DNA of 64,000 nt from assembly GCA_037893245.1 (NCBI GenBank), contig JBAIAA010000409.1, positions 1-64,000 on the forward strand. Direction: 5' to 3'. Made by a program: the position numbers and the translations under genes. Shown here piece after piece: positions 30,801 to 45,800 of the stretch (its first letter is position 1; each line of letters starts with the position of its first letter). Source of the stretch: Crossaster papposus. Taxonomy: Eukaryota; Echinodermata; Asteroidea; Velatida; Solasteridae. The notes under the pieces are model-generated. The model made no database searches. It was not told the origin of the DNA and saw only the letters and a list, made by a program, of their open reading frames with translations.

Positions 30801-33800
30801 GGTAGGATGGTACACCATTGGTAATTGCTTGAATTATAATGAATGGGTGGATTTGGGGGGTTGCATTTTATAGTAAATATTGTTTAACTGACCTGTCCGA
30901 AGTTTTACAATCATGAATGCCTAGAAAAGCACGAAAAACAGCGTTTGTTTTCAACCGGCGTTGAGCAGTTAATATGCGATCGAAAATTTTTCTTTATAGA
31001 ATTATATTTTACAGAATAATTACAGGATATCTAGTGCAATCATTTTGCTAGATGCCTAGAATCATTATTTACTTTCAGATGAGTAAGATATTTCTTAATA
31101 ATTCGGTATTAAATTTTTTTGATATCTGCAAAAATAAGATTAATCTGGTCACAGTATTAATCGGATTTATGGAGCGCGAGTCGTTTACTTACTAGGGCAA
31201 ATTCCGTTCAAAATTCTTTCGCTTGCAAACAGCTACTCTGCAGCTGCAGTTATTTAGGGTTTAGTATATGTGATTACGTAACATAGCTTTTGTGTAACAC
31301 GCTCTGGCAAACGGGCTTTTTGTCATGGGCATTGCGGTCCCTCGGCTTGTGCAGTATTAAAAGGGAAGGGAAACTGCTGCTTCACTTTAGTCCCGACTGC
31401 TCGTGTAGACGGAGGTCACGGTGGAACGACATTTTTCCTCCTCCCTCCCTGCCTACCGAAAAGTCTTTGCAATCATCTTATGCTATGTTATATACCTGTT
31501 GAATTATAATTATATAATAATAATTCTCTTCTAATCACAAAAAATTGTGTTTTCTTTCTCTATAGCAGTGGAATTGTTATTATACATTTCCTCCTCCCTC
31601 CCCACCTACCGGAACATTTGTCGCGAAGATATATTTGATTTGAACTAATATAATTATGGAAGTGGATTATGGATTTTGCTATATTTTGTACCTAAACCAT
31701 TATGTGGTGTAATACTATAGAAGTACATGTACACTGCTTAATTTCATTAGTTTGGTGTGCAAATTATTATGTTAATGTTTGCTGCCTTCATAGTTATGTC
31801 TTGCCTGCGTCTTAAGTTGATAAAAACAAGTGTATTATAATGTTATCTGCTGATGATATCTACTGATGGCGGATTTGCCCCACGAAAAATGCGTGAGAAA
31901 CCATATCATTATATCTTAGTTGACCCTATTGTATTTTATGCCCAAAAAATAAGTATAGGGGTATTGTCATTACAATCAAGTTAAGCTTTGTTTTGATCTG
32001 GCAGTTTTGTTTCTAATATTATTTTTTTACAAAGTGGACATTGTGGACAATTTTAGTAGTTTTGTGACTGTCCTTTGAATACAAGAGATTAATACTTAGT
32101 TATCAAAATTAAAACTTTTAAGAATAATGTTGAACTCCTTTCAAAGAATGAAGTGTGTGCCAGCTGTGAACGTAAACTCCTTTTGCTCAATGTGATTTAT
32201 TGCAGTTTTACAGGTACCCCGTTCACAGTGATTTCCCGTAATCAGTCGGTAGGTTAACGAAGGTGTCGTTGCCGTAAAAAAAAATAGTGATTGCCTTGGT
32301 TTGTTGGGGTTTCAGAGCACTTGAAATCTCCAGTTTTTACAACCCATAGTCAATGAAACCTATATTTCTTTCGGTGCTTCCCTCCAACACCTCCATTTTG
32401 ACGTTGAACACAAAGAAATCAGAATAAATGCGATGAAACGATCGAGAGTATTTTGTAAAAACGGAAATATCAATAATCAGGCGTGTGTGTATGAGAGCAG
32501 TAGTTTCTAGCGCATCAGCTGAAAGATGCATCATGAATATTCATATGTGACCTGTCATCACAAAATGAGCGTAAAGTCGCACGGAGTGATTTCCCAGTAC
32601 GGCCAGTCAAAATTTAAAGGGGTGGTCGATTTTGAGATTATATGGTTTTTTTAAAGACTAAATCCCCAACAATCAATTCCCAATTTTTCAGGACGATCAG
32701 ATAAAAAAAAAAAGTTTTTGAGACAATTTTAACTATGCCTTTCTTTGCGCGTTTACACAATTTCTCGCAAGAAATGCCCATTTTCTCATAATCTCTGTAT
32801 TAAGACTCAGACTAAAAAAAAAAAAAAAAAAAAAAAAATATTGAGTATCAAAGTGTTATATACCATTGGAAAGCTCTGTTTCCACAGGATTTAGAAATAC
32901 CCATATCTCAATTTTGGATTTTGCCGACTTTACGCTCATTTTGTGATGACAGGTCACATATATGGTTCTTAACCAATCAGACTGCTCCGTCCAATTTTGG
33001 TAGCAAGTCTCAATGCTTGTGCACAAAGCTGAAAACAGGTTATTCAAGTCGGTGATTGAGAGTGAATAAACGTTATTGGGATCGACAATGTACATGTACG
33101 TACCGTCCCCGCAATTAGGATGGCGTGTCTATACCGCCACACCCCGGCAGGGAGCGAGGCAGATGCAGCGGCCGCGAGAGGTGAATAAAACCACTTAATA
33201 AGCCATTTGCGCGTGACCCCGAGTTAAATTTGAATAACATCTGGTACACTGACTTGCTCACACAGCTTGGCACAGTTTAACTTTAAATTCTCCAGACCAA
33301 AGACGCTGTTGCTATATCACGTGATCCGGGGCAAGCCTTACGCGTCATATGCTAGCAACCCCCCAGCTCTGGAATGGTCTGGTGTCTTTTTGACATTCTC
33401 ACCCATTGTAAACAATGTATTGGTGCTGATCGTCTCTTACGTAACTATGCAAAAGCTTGCCCCGAATCACGTGATATAGCAACAGTGTCTTTGGTCTGGA
33501 GAATTTAAAGTTAAACTGTGCCAAGCTGTGTGAACAAGTCAGTGTACCAGATATTATTTAAATTTAACTCGGGGTCACGCGCAAATGGCTTATTACCGAC
33601 TTGATTTCAAGTCTATGTTTAACCCTACTAACCATTCCAAATCCTCCAAAATCCTTTTTTGCAGGATTGAGGTCACTTGGAAGTTGACGCATCAGAGGAA
33701 TTTGCGGGATTTAGGGCGTTTTGGGTTTTGTTACTAAAGGATCCAGGTCATAAGGCCTAAACTAATTCTATATACTTTTTTGCAGGATTAACCGTCCTCA

Positions 33801-36800
33801 ATCCTTCACCTGTTGGAAGATTGAGGACTGTTGGGGTTAAGGTTACATGGGTATTTATCTAAATGAGGATTTTGGAGGATTGAGGTTATTTGTTACCAAG
33901 GGTCATGTGTGCAGACCCTTGTTGTTCTAGAGCACTTAGCAGCTGTTTGTTCCATGTTCCCAACTGTAATTCCATGTACACTGCATGCAAATAGCAAACA
34001 GTTGTTAACCCAATGCTGAATCCATCAACTTAAATTTACACACTCCCTAGGTGGTTATAGTCGATGTGCCTCTGTTTACATCTGTATTTAAATGTGCCCG
34101 TCAATATGCGCATGAATCATGTTTTACATAAATTTGGTTAAGAGATGACATCAGAGGTCACATAATTCAAAGGCGATCTGACCTGCGATGTCACTCTTTA
34201 AGCAAATTGTATGTAAAACACGATGGGTGCGCATCACTGCCGGGCACATTTGAATATAGACATAAACACGTGACGTCAGAGGGCACATCGTCTATAGGGT
34301 AAGAGTTGTAACGAGTCTCTGATTTCTATAACTTGAGTTGAATCATTTTGAGTATAAAGTGACTCAAGTCGCGTCACAGTGTATATTTGATATCGGAATC
34401 CATCACAATCCATTTCCTGTTTTGGAGGAGTTCGGATTCACGATACTTCCATATTGAACAAACTGGTCATGGATTCAGGATTTTAAGTCTAGAACTGCAG
34501 GATTGTGCAGTACTGCAAAATGGATTTTGAGGTGATAGGTTTTAACAACTCTATATGGAGAAACACTGCAAAATATTTGTATGCCAGCATGGTATCCTAA
34601 ATCTGTCAGAATCCATCATAATTTAGTTAATTGTTGATGGATTCAGGATGTCTCCAAAATGTATACTGGTGGCTTCTGATGGACTCAGGACACCAGCAGT
34701 TTATGCAGATTTAGGACACTTTCTAGTAAAAGCACTCAAGGGGTTAGGGTTAACCAGTTCACGACGGATTTATTTTTAAGTTACCGAGACCACTGGCGGG
34801 ATAATTTTTCGATGCAGACAATGTAACTAGGATGTTAAATAGGCCTAATCACTGAAGCATGATACCACCATATAGCTTATATACACGACCACCGCGTCAA
34901 CGAAGCATGCTTAGCATCGTCGACGTTTATTCACTTCCACCGCTGTGTATGCCATACATATCAGTCGTGTATACCCGTCCTCCGCAGCGCTAGCTAGTAA
35001 CTAAGTTTTAGCATCAGTACACGTCAACCGCAACGACCAAGGAAACCTTGCAGCGTATATACACGTCCTCCGTGGAATTAAATTGATGTGCCTGACGAAT
35101 TAACGCATCATCCGTAAATAATAAACAATTTTTGTTGGGCCTTGCTTGGGACGTGTTTATTCGTCATCTGTTTTGAATCTCGGGATATATACGGCGTGAA
35201 CTGGTTAATAAACACAAGGAATTAAGAAAATCATTTGTTGGCATTTTTAATTAGAAATCGCCCGAAGCCGAAGATGATTCGAGTTTGAGTCTTCTGAAAA
35301 GGGGCTTGAGTTGAGTCGATCTATTTGCCTACAGTGACTCAAGTCAAGTTATGCATTGAACTTGAGTTGAGTTTTCTAATGAGCTTTCCTACAGTGATTT
35401 GAGTCACCATGACGAAAACAGTCCTTTAACCAGTTCGCGCCGGATGACGTATATAAACGCAAAAATTTCCCCAAATTCAAAATGGATGACGCATAAACAC
35501 GCCAAGTTCAAGTTCGGAAATGTATGTCAGCAGCGCGCAAGGCCGGAAATGCGTGGGTGTGCTTCCCGGTACTATCAGCTTGAACCCGCTTCGGATCGAG
35601 TTTCGTTAAAAATAATCCCGTCCGTCGGCTCGGCGATGTTACAGTTTTGACACATCCTTTTCAACCTCTATTAGGAGTCTTTAGGTAAACTAACTTTCTC
35701 TGGCACTCTCTACTCATGAAGCAATACAACGGTTTTATAGCTCCATGCTCTCTACCAATTGTGGCCCACACAGTTCACGGCTGCACATAATTATTGCTGG
35801 AGACCCAAAACTAAGATCGTTCTGGACTGTTTATTGATCTGCAGAAATTCCTAGATCCGCCCCTGATTACAACTGGTTGGGGTTAATCTACAACTAAGAC
35901 TATTGGAGGGGGAGTGTAGGCTAGTGGTTCAGAGGGTCAGTGGTTCAGAGGTTCGAACTGCTGCCCATATTGCGTCCTTGGGCATGCCACTTCACCACCA
36001 TTGCCTTTCTCCACCCAGAAGTATAAATGGGTACCAGCATCAGTTAGCTGGGCAGTAACCTGCGATGGACTAGCACTCCATGGGGGAATCTAAATATTCC
36101 CTAAAATATATTCCCTAAAATGGGAGTTAAACACTGGCCTGATGAGCCCTATTGGATCGGGACAGACTTGGCTTTGCTTTTAAGACTTTCGAATCCAATT
36201 TGAAAAGGAAAGTCTAGTCTTGTTTGAAGTGAAATTGCCATGTTTCAGTTTACTGATGAGTATCCGTTCTGTATCTCAGTGTTTAAGAGTAGGATACACC
36301 ATTGTTAATTGCTGGAATTATCATGAATGGGTAGATTTGGGGTGTTGTTTTTTATAGTAAATATTGTTTAACTGACCTGTCCGAAGTTTTACAGTCATGG
36401 ATGCCGCGAAAAGCACGAAAAACAGAGGGTTTTTTTCAACCGGCGTCGGGCAGTTATTCTTATGTTATCTTTGTTTTTTCACTATCGCCGTTCGGCGATC
36501 GCGAATTTTTCGGAATAATTACAGGATATCTTGCGCAATCATTTTGCTGGATGCCTAGAATCAATATTTACTTTCAAATGAGTAAGATATTTCTTAATAA
36601 TTCGGTAGTAAATATTTTTGATATCTGCAAATGGTGTATCCTACCTTTAATATTAGCAAGCTCTGGCATTTGATAGAGAGCGTGTCTAGATTCATTGATT
36701 GATGTTGACTGAGTGCAAGCATTTTGACGTTGACTCACCGATAGCCACCCTCCGTCAACAGACGGCGTAAGTGCTCCGTAATCTGCCGCCCGCCAAACGG

Positions 36801-39800
36801 CAACCTGTACACGCCCTTCTGAACGATGTATCCATCCACGATGGGAACTACATCGATTCTCTCCCCGATGTTAACTGCATTTGAAAGGAGCAAATGGTAG
36901 AGAAGAAATGTGTGACGAGTTACATTAGTTATGTTAGGTGTGTTTGTCAAAATGTACAAATGTATTTCTACAAACAGCCTTGTTTATGTACACAAGCACC
37001 CTTCATATAACCAATCACTATTATCCTCAAGCAACTTTCCTTGGTGATGATTGGTCGATCCATGGCAACAAACCGTGCTACAAAAATACCCAGCACACCA
37101 CTCGCACTAATGGGATAACTAATATTTTGTGCTTGGATACTGTAATTTGATTGCCTAGAACGAATAACAAATTATGGCCCACTCCTAGCATGATATCACA
37201 TTGTGTGCTATTCTGTGATGTCAGACGATCAGCTGTATCATTGGTATCCACGTGAACTACCGTAGCAGACGATCAGCTGTATCATTGGTATCAACGTGAA
37301 CTACCTTAGCAGACAATCAGCTGTATCATTGGTATCCACGTGAACTACCGTAGCAGACGATCAGCTGTATCATTGGTATCCACGTGAAGTACCGTAGCAG
37401 ACGATCAGCTGTATCATTGGTATCCACATGAACTACCGTATCATACGATCAGCTGTATCATTGGTATCCACGTGAACTACTGTAGCAGACGATCAGCTGT
37501 ATCATTGGTATCCACATAAACTACCGGTAGCAGACGATCAGCTGTATCATTGGTATCCACGTGAACTGTGTATCATTGATATCCACATGAACTACATGTA
37601 CCGTAGCAGACGATCAGCTGTATCATTGGTATTCACGTGAACTGCCGTATCATACGATCAGCTGTATCATTGGTATCAACGTGAACTACCGTAGCAGACG
37701 ATCAGCTGTATCATTGGTATCAACGTGAGCTACCGTAGCAGACGATCAGCTGTATCATTGGTATCCACCTGAACTACAGTAGCAGATGATCAGCTGTATC
37801 ATTGATATCCACGTGAACTGCTGTAGCAGACGATCAGCTGTATCATTGATATCCACGTGAACTACCGTAGCAGACGATCAGCTGTATCATTGGTATCCAC
37901 GTGAACTACCGTAGCAGACGATCAGATGTATCATTGATATCCACGTGAACTACCGGTAGCAGACGATCAGCTGTATCATTGGTATCCACGTGAACTACCG
38001 TAACAGACGATCAGCTGTATCATTGGTATCCACGTGAACTACCATAGCAGACAATCAGCTGTATCATTGGTATTCACGTGAACTACCGTAGCAGACGATC
38101 AGCTGTATCATTGGTATCAACGTGAACTACCGTAGCAGACGATCAGCTGTATCATTGGTATTCACGTGAACTACCTTATCATACAATCAGCTGTATCATT
38201 GGTATCAACGTGAACTTCCGTAGCAGACGATCAGCTGTATCATTGGTATCAACGTGAACTACATGTACCGTAGCAGACGATCAGCTGTATCATTGGTATT
38301 CACGTGAACTACCTTATCATACAATCAGCTGTATCATTGGTATCAACGTGAACTTCCGTAGCAGACGATCAGCTGTATCATTGGTATTCACGTGAACTAC
38401 CGTAGCAGACGATCAGCTGTATCATTGGTATCAACGTGAACTACCGGTAGCAGACGATCAGCTGTATCTTTGGTATCCACATGAACTACCGTAGCAGACG
38501 ATCAGCTGTATCATTGATATCCACGTGAACTACCGTAGCAGACGATCAGCTGTATCATTGATATCCACGTGAACTACCGTAGCAGACGATCAGCTGTAGC
38601 ATTGGTATCCACGTGAACTACCGGTAGCAGACGATCAGCTGTATCATTGATATCCACATGAACTAATGTAGCAGACGATAAGCTGTTTCATTGGTATCCA
38701 CTTGAACTACCATAGCAGACGATCAGCTGTATTATTTGTTCCTACGTAAACTACCGTAGCAGACGATCAGCTGTATCTTTGGTATCTACGCAAACTACCG
38801 TAGAAGACGATCAGCTGTATCCACGTGAACTACTGTAGCAGACGATCAGCTTTATCATTGGTATCCACATGAACTACTGTAGTAGACAATAAGCTGTTTC
38901 ATTGGTATCCACGTGAACTACTGTACCGTAGCAGACGATCAGCTGTATCATTTATATCTATGAAAACTACCGTAGCAGACGATCAGCTGTATCATTGGTA
39001 TATCTACGTGAACTACCGTAGCAGAAGATCAGCTTTATCATTAGTATCCACGTAAACTACCGTAGCAGACGATCAGCTGTATCATTGGTATCAACATGAA
39101 CTACCGGTAGCAGACGATCAGCTGTATCTTTGGTATCCACATGAACTACCGTAGCAGACGATCAGCTGTATCATTGATATCCACGTGAACTACCGTAGCA
39201 GACGATCAGCTGTATCATTGATATCCACGTGAACTACCGTAGCAGACGATCAGCTGTAGCATTGGTATCCACGTGAACTACCGGTAGCAGACGATCAGCT
39301 GTATCATTGATATCCACATGAACTAATGTAGCAGACGATAAGCTGTTTCATTGGTATCCACTTGAACTACCATAGCAGACGATCAGCTGTATTATTTGTT
39401 CCTACGTAAACTACCGTAGCAGACGATCAGCTGTATCTTTGGTATCTACGCAAACTACCGTAGCAGACGATCAGCTGTATCCACGTGAACTACTGTAGCA
39501 GACGATCAGCTTTATCATTGGTATCCACATGAACTACTGTAGTAGACAATAAGCTGTTTCATTGGTATCCACGTGAACTACTGTACCGTAGCAGACGATC
39601 AGCTGTATCATTTATATCTATGAAAACTACCGTAGCAGACGATCAGCTGTATCATTGGTATATCTACGTGAACTACCGTAGCAGAAGATCAGCTTTATCA
39701 TTAGTATCCACGTAAACTACCGTAGCAGACGATCAGCTGTATCATTGGTATCAACGTGAACTACCGGTAGCAGACGATCAGCTGTATCTTTGGTATCCAC

Positions 39801-42800
39801 ATGAACTACCGTAGCAGACGATCAGCTGTATCATTGATATCCACGTGAACTACCGTAGCAGACGATCAGCTGTATCATTGATATCCACGTGAACTACCGT
39901 AGCAGACGATCAGCTGCATCTTTGGTATCCACGTGAACTACCGTAGCAGACGATCAGCTGTATCATTGGTATCCACGTGAACTACTGTAGCAGACGATCA
40001 GCTTTATCATTGGTATCCACATAAACTACCGTAGCAGACGATCAGCTGTATCATTGATATCCACGTGAACTACCGTAGCAGATAATCAGCTGTATCATTG
40101 ATATCCACGTGAACTACTGTAGCAGACGATCAGCTGTATCATTGGTATCCACGTGAACTACCGTAGCAGATAATCAGCTGTATCATTGATATCCACGTGA
40201 ACTACCGTAGCAGGCGATCAGCTGTATCATTGGTATCCACGTGAACTACCAGAGCAGACGATCAGCTGTATCATTGGTATCCACATGAACAACCGTAGCA
40301 GACGATCAGCTGTATCATTGATATTTACGTGAACTACTGTAGCAAACGATCAGCTGTATCATTTGTATCCACGTGAACTACCAGTAGCAAACGATCAGCG
40401 GTATCATTGGTATCCACGTGAACTACCGTAGCAGATAATCAGCTGTATCATTGATATCCATGTGAACTACTGTAGCAGATAATCAGCTGTATCATTGATA
40501 TCCACGTGAACTATCGTAGCAGACGATCAGCTGTATCATTGGTATCCACGTGAACTATCGTAGCAGACGATCAGCTGTATCATTGGTATCCACGTGAACT
40601 ACCGTAGCAGACGATCAGCTGTATCATTGGTATCCACGTGAACTACCGTAGCAGACGATCAGCTGTATCATTGATATTTACGTGAACTACTGTAGCAAAC
40701 GATCAGCTGTATCATTTGTATCCACGTGAACTACCAGTAGCAAACGATCAGCGGTATCATTGGTATCCGCAGTAAAACATATTGGGAACAGCGAACTTGC
40801 AGATGATTAGCTGTGTTTGGAAAGCGTGATTGTTTCAAAATTATATTCGTTTCTTCATGAATAATTTACAAAAATACAAGAATTATCGTTTTGATTTGCA
40901 TGATACATGTATAACATACCGGTTTAATATTAAAAACCACAGTTGTTAAGACCTACCTACTATTCCAGATGTAGCCTTGTAGGAATACAGAGCCATGAGT
41001 GCCTGCTCTTGAAGATAGACACCTTCAGGGTTGAAACGATCAAAGATCATCTCTACTACCTTCTCCTATCAAGAATATAATTGCAAAAACAATACACAAA
41101 ATAAAATCCCTGATGAAATTCATCTCACTGCGAATGATGTATGATTGAGGGAGCAACATACATGTACATGGGTTTGCAAAACTAAACCCGAAACCAAAAA
41201 GGCGAGCAGGTACAGGGTGGCACGTCCGTGTAGCGCACAACATAATGAGTGCACTCTCTAGTTTCTATAATATAACTCTATGAGTCTGGTCGGTTTTGTG
41301 TTTGTCATTTTCGGGTTGAATCGGGTCAGTTAAAGTTTGGGTTTTGAAAAAAAAACCGAGATAAACAGAAAATGGGAAATTCACGTGGTGTATTCACTTT
41401 TTTGCAGCTTCAGATTACAGCCAAATTTAAGTGTGGGTAGCGGGCACATAAAAAACAACCCCTAAACCCTGTAGACCGGAAAAGCGTGCACAAAAAGATA
41501 CATCGTAATAGTTTACATACCGCGGGATGGTTAAACAGGCGGACGTTGCTTGATCAAATGATATTCATTTGATACTGGATAAAGTTCAGGCACAAAACAC
41601 ACACAATTCGTGAAATTTAGGATGAATTGCCTGAGCTAGTCAATCGTTTGTTATTTTTAGGTTTTTTTGTGCGTTCGGTCGGTTCGGGTCGGTTTCTCCC
41701 TGAATTTATGTCGGGTCGGTTCGGGTTGGGGAGTTCAGATCGGTTTCGGTTCTGATTCGGTTTATATTTTGTTCATAGACTGGGTCGGTTTGACCTGGTC
41801 CACCCAATCTGATGCACATCATTAATATGGGTCTGTCCATAAGTTAGGAGATCAAACTGTTCGTGTCCCTGTTACATTTGACAAGATTCTTTCAGCATAC
41901 ATTCTTTGAAGCCTTCTATATTAAAGAGCAATTACATGTACATAAAGTAAAGTACCTGCAAAAACCTGCAAAAACTACAGGATAAATTATTGTATATACT
42001 CTGTATGGATTACGAGAAAAAAAATCACTGACTTGGGTGGAACCGGAACCCCCGACCTCCTGCTTCTAATATTGAATACGACGCAAATTCCATCTCATGA
42101 AACATTCACAAACTACTCGGGTGGAACTCGAACCTGTGACCTTCCACTTACTGGTTGGGTCACCAGCATATGATTTAACAAAGCACTACGGTGTGTAACA
42201 TGTCGCAACTCGCATTGCGTTGTCTGATCCATTTCACGAATCTTGCGATGCATTAAATGCGTCACAAGTTCCTTGACAACGATTAAACACGCAAGTTGCG
42301 GCGTGTCTTTGGTGGTCGACATAAAGTAAGATCATCTTTTATATAGCCAGTTTTTGCCACAAAAAATGATTTAAAGCGTTAATGTAACACCGATACACTT
42401 TGTAGAAAGTTGTAAATGGAACATTCATTGCCGCAATCAATGTGAATAAACTGAATAATGCAGTTGAAATTTCAATTAGCTAGAAATCCATGGCAAGCAT
42501 GTTTTTTTCTTCAACCAGTTCGCGCCGGGATTATTTTAACATCACTGAGCCGGCGCGCGGGATTATATTTAACAAAACTCGATCCAAGGCGGGTTCAGGC
42601 TGATAGTACCGGGAAGCGCACCCACGCATTTCCGGCCTTGCTCGCTGCTGACAGACATTTCCGGCCTTGCTCGTGGCGTGTTTATGCGTAATTCGTTTTA
42701 AATCTGGGGGAAAACTTTGCGTTTATATACGTCATGTCGCGCCAACTGGTTAAAACTGCATCCTTTCATTCGCCATTTTGTTTATTTTACGTTTGGAAAA

Positions 42801-45800
42801 CTTTTTTGAGACGACTGTTTACTGTGCATTGACAAAATACAGGACAGTCACCGTTTGTGCCATAAATACCGTGATGACGCGTCACACCTACGATGTTTTA
42901 GTGAACTGTATAACAGAACGTGTCACAGCTGCGACGCATCGTAGAGATACGACACATTGCAGTGCTGCGATGCATCGTAAGTTACGTTGAGTTTTAAGAA
43001 ATCGGGCGACGGCAGGTTCAAATCTGATATGGCAGCAGGTAATCAATATCTTGTATATGATGGAACTTTGCAAAAGTAGACATGTCGATTTTGTATTCAT
43101 TAAAACACTGCCTAAAATAACGTTTACATCAATCCTTCAAAATTCAAAATACATGTAAGGCCAAACATGATTAGAATTGGACTTCTACTTTGCATATATG
43201 TGACCTGGCACCACGAAATGAGCAAAAAGTCGCACATGGTCAAAACGAGTTATTGCCCGAAACGTTCATTTTTCAAGTGGGAGGTCGGTTTCGAGTTGTT
43301 AACGTTTTTACATAAAAAAACAACTTGTTTATCATATCCCAAAATTGTATAGCTCCATTAAAACACTAAAGTGTTTTTTTTGTTGGGTGAATTGCACTAA
43401 TTGATAGTATAGTTGGCACGGGTATCGGACTTTGAACTCCGTTTTCTCAAAACGAAGGAGCATGACTTCAGCTCTTTCAAAAGAGTATAGCGGCGGCTAG
43501 GAATAAGCTACAGCAACACACAATACATCGTTTGAAAGCTTAGGACTCCTTTCTAGAAATGTGATAATGTCAATTTTGTTATTTTGCGACTTTCCACCCA
43601 TTTCGTGGTGCCAGGTCACATATATATAAGGCCAATTTTTTGAAACTTTAAAATGACACATACCGGTACATGTACAAACACACCCTTACTACGCAATACA
43701 GACAGAAATAGTGATTGCTTAGTCTCTTCCGGAAATTTGTTCGGTAAGACAACAAATTCTATAGTAAATTTGACTGCGAAAAGCGCTTCAGGGTTATGCA
43801 CTCAATACTGCGTGGGCGGGCCCTTAGGGAGCTACATGTATTTATAGAAGGCTCTACCGGTATGAAACAATAACGAAGAGGAAAAGTCAAGTTTATAAAA
43901 GGAACACAGCAAAGGAAAGTGGCATGACTCACTTGTGTGTAAATACGTTTACAGGGGACGTTGGCACGCCATAATTCTGTTGATCTTTCAGTAATTCATG
44001 CGTGCTGCTTTAAAGGTAGGATACACCATTTGCAGATATTAAAAAATATTTACTACAGAGTTATTAAGAAATATCTTATTTATTTGAAAGTATATGCATC
44101 CTGCAAAATGATTGCGCTAGATATCCTGTAATTGTTCCGAATAATAAATACAAAATAATTAAATATTAACACAATTTTTCTTGCTTTTTTCTCGGCATCC
44201 ACGATTGTGAAACTTCGGACAGGTCAGTTAAACAATATTTACTATATTTTACAACCCCCCAAATCAACCTATTCCTGATAATTTAAGCAATTAGCAATGC
44301 TGTATCCTACCTTAACCAGTTCGCGCCGAATGACGAATATAAACGCAAAGTTTTCCCCAGATTCAAAACGGATGACGCATAAACACGCCACGAGCAAGGC
44401 CGGAAATGTCTGTCAGCAGTGAGCAAGGCCGGAAATGCGTGGGTGTGCTTCCCGGTACTGGCGGCCTGAACCTGCTTTGGATCGAGTTTCGTTAAAAACA
44501 ATCCTGCGCGTCGGCTCGGTGATGTTAAAATAATTTCGGCGCGAACTGGTTAAAAGGTAAAATATACCCTTTGCAGCTATTGAAAAAGTAATAAACCAAA
44601 AATACTGTTGAAAATATTACTTGTAAAGATATTAATAATTCTAAACTCCCTGTGAAAGTATTCCTACTGGCATGCTGTCAATTGGAAGAAATTAACAAAA
44701 AAATGGCCATTTCCAAAAATGCGTCTCAGAGATGCACTTTTGGATATTTATGCAAATAGTGCTTGCAAGCGTTCGAACAACGCACGCTTAGGCGCTATTA
44801 TTGGTCTGCTAAGTGTGTGACTCGCCAAGCAGCTGCAATCGGCTGGGGCCAATTTCATAGAGCTGTGAAGCACACAAACTTGCTTAGCATGAAAAATTTT
44901 CCTTGTCAAAAACAGGGTTACAAACCAAATTTTTAGGTACATGTAACATATATTGTATCTGACTTATATTCAGTTGGTTTTTTTTTTAGCATGAAATGCA
45001 CATGGAGTTTTGGCTGGCAACCCATTATTTTTTAGCACGGCTTTTTGGTGCTAAGCACATTTTTGTGCTTAACAGCTCTATGAAATTTGCCCCTGGACGG
45101 GATGAACGCACCCTGAATGCAGATTGTGGTCGCTATTCAAATTGTGTTCAAATTATGAAATGAAATCAAAATATTATAATTTTGTTCTCTCGGAACATGC
45201 GGCATTCACAGATAGGTAAAAACTTCATCAGGTTGTTTGTAAAGCACCTTTCTTTATACTTTGAGCACTTTTGCTAGTTCAAACGATAACAAACTGACAA
45301 ATGGTGCATTATCCCTTTAACATGTGGTAATCTCAGTTTCGATACATAACAGCCTTCGGGTTGCTAATCTGTTATTGGGCTTGCTAGACATTTTGGATCC
45401 GTTTCAAGAATGTAATCTGCCTCTTTCGTGAGGTTGATATTTGAAAACCTAGAGAGTGACTCACTCCGATGGTCCATGACATCGGCCAGCACATTTCCTG
45501 TCAACATGTAGCGATCATAGCAACAACAAAAACAGCAGCGATTCCAGACAGATCACTTCCCTAATTGGGATGTAAACATGTACATGTTCTTGTTGATAGC
45601 TGAGGAAATTAGGCAATAGAGTGGTTTCGCAGCATCACAAATATCGATACGCTATACTAGGAAAAAACATTACTTGTTGAACAGCTGAACTGGGAATTGG
45701 TGACTCGTAACTGGTTTTGAACTGGTTTTAATGTGTGTTAACTGGTTTTGAACTGGGGCCAATTTTATAAAGCTGCTTAAGCATAAAAAATGCTTAAGCA

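Noticed and set aside
37208-40770. Regularly spaced repeats that could suggest a CRISPR array
   Set aside because: There are no unique spacers; units are directly tandem, and this is animal DNA with an intron on each side.
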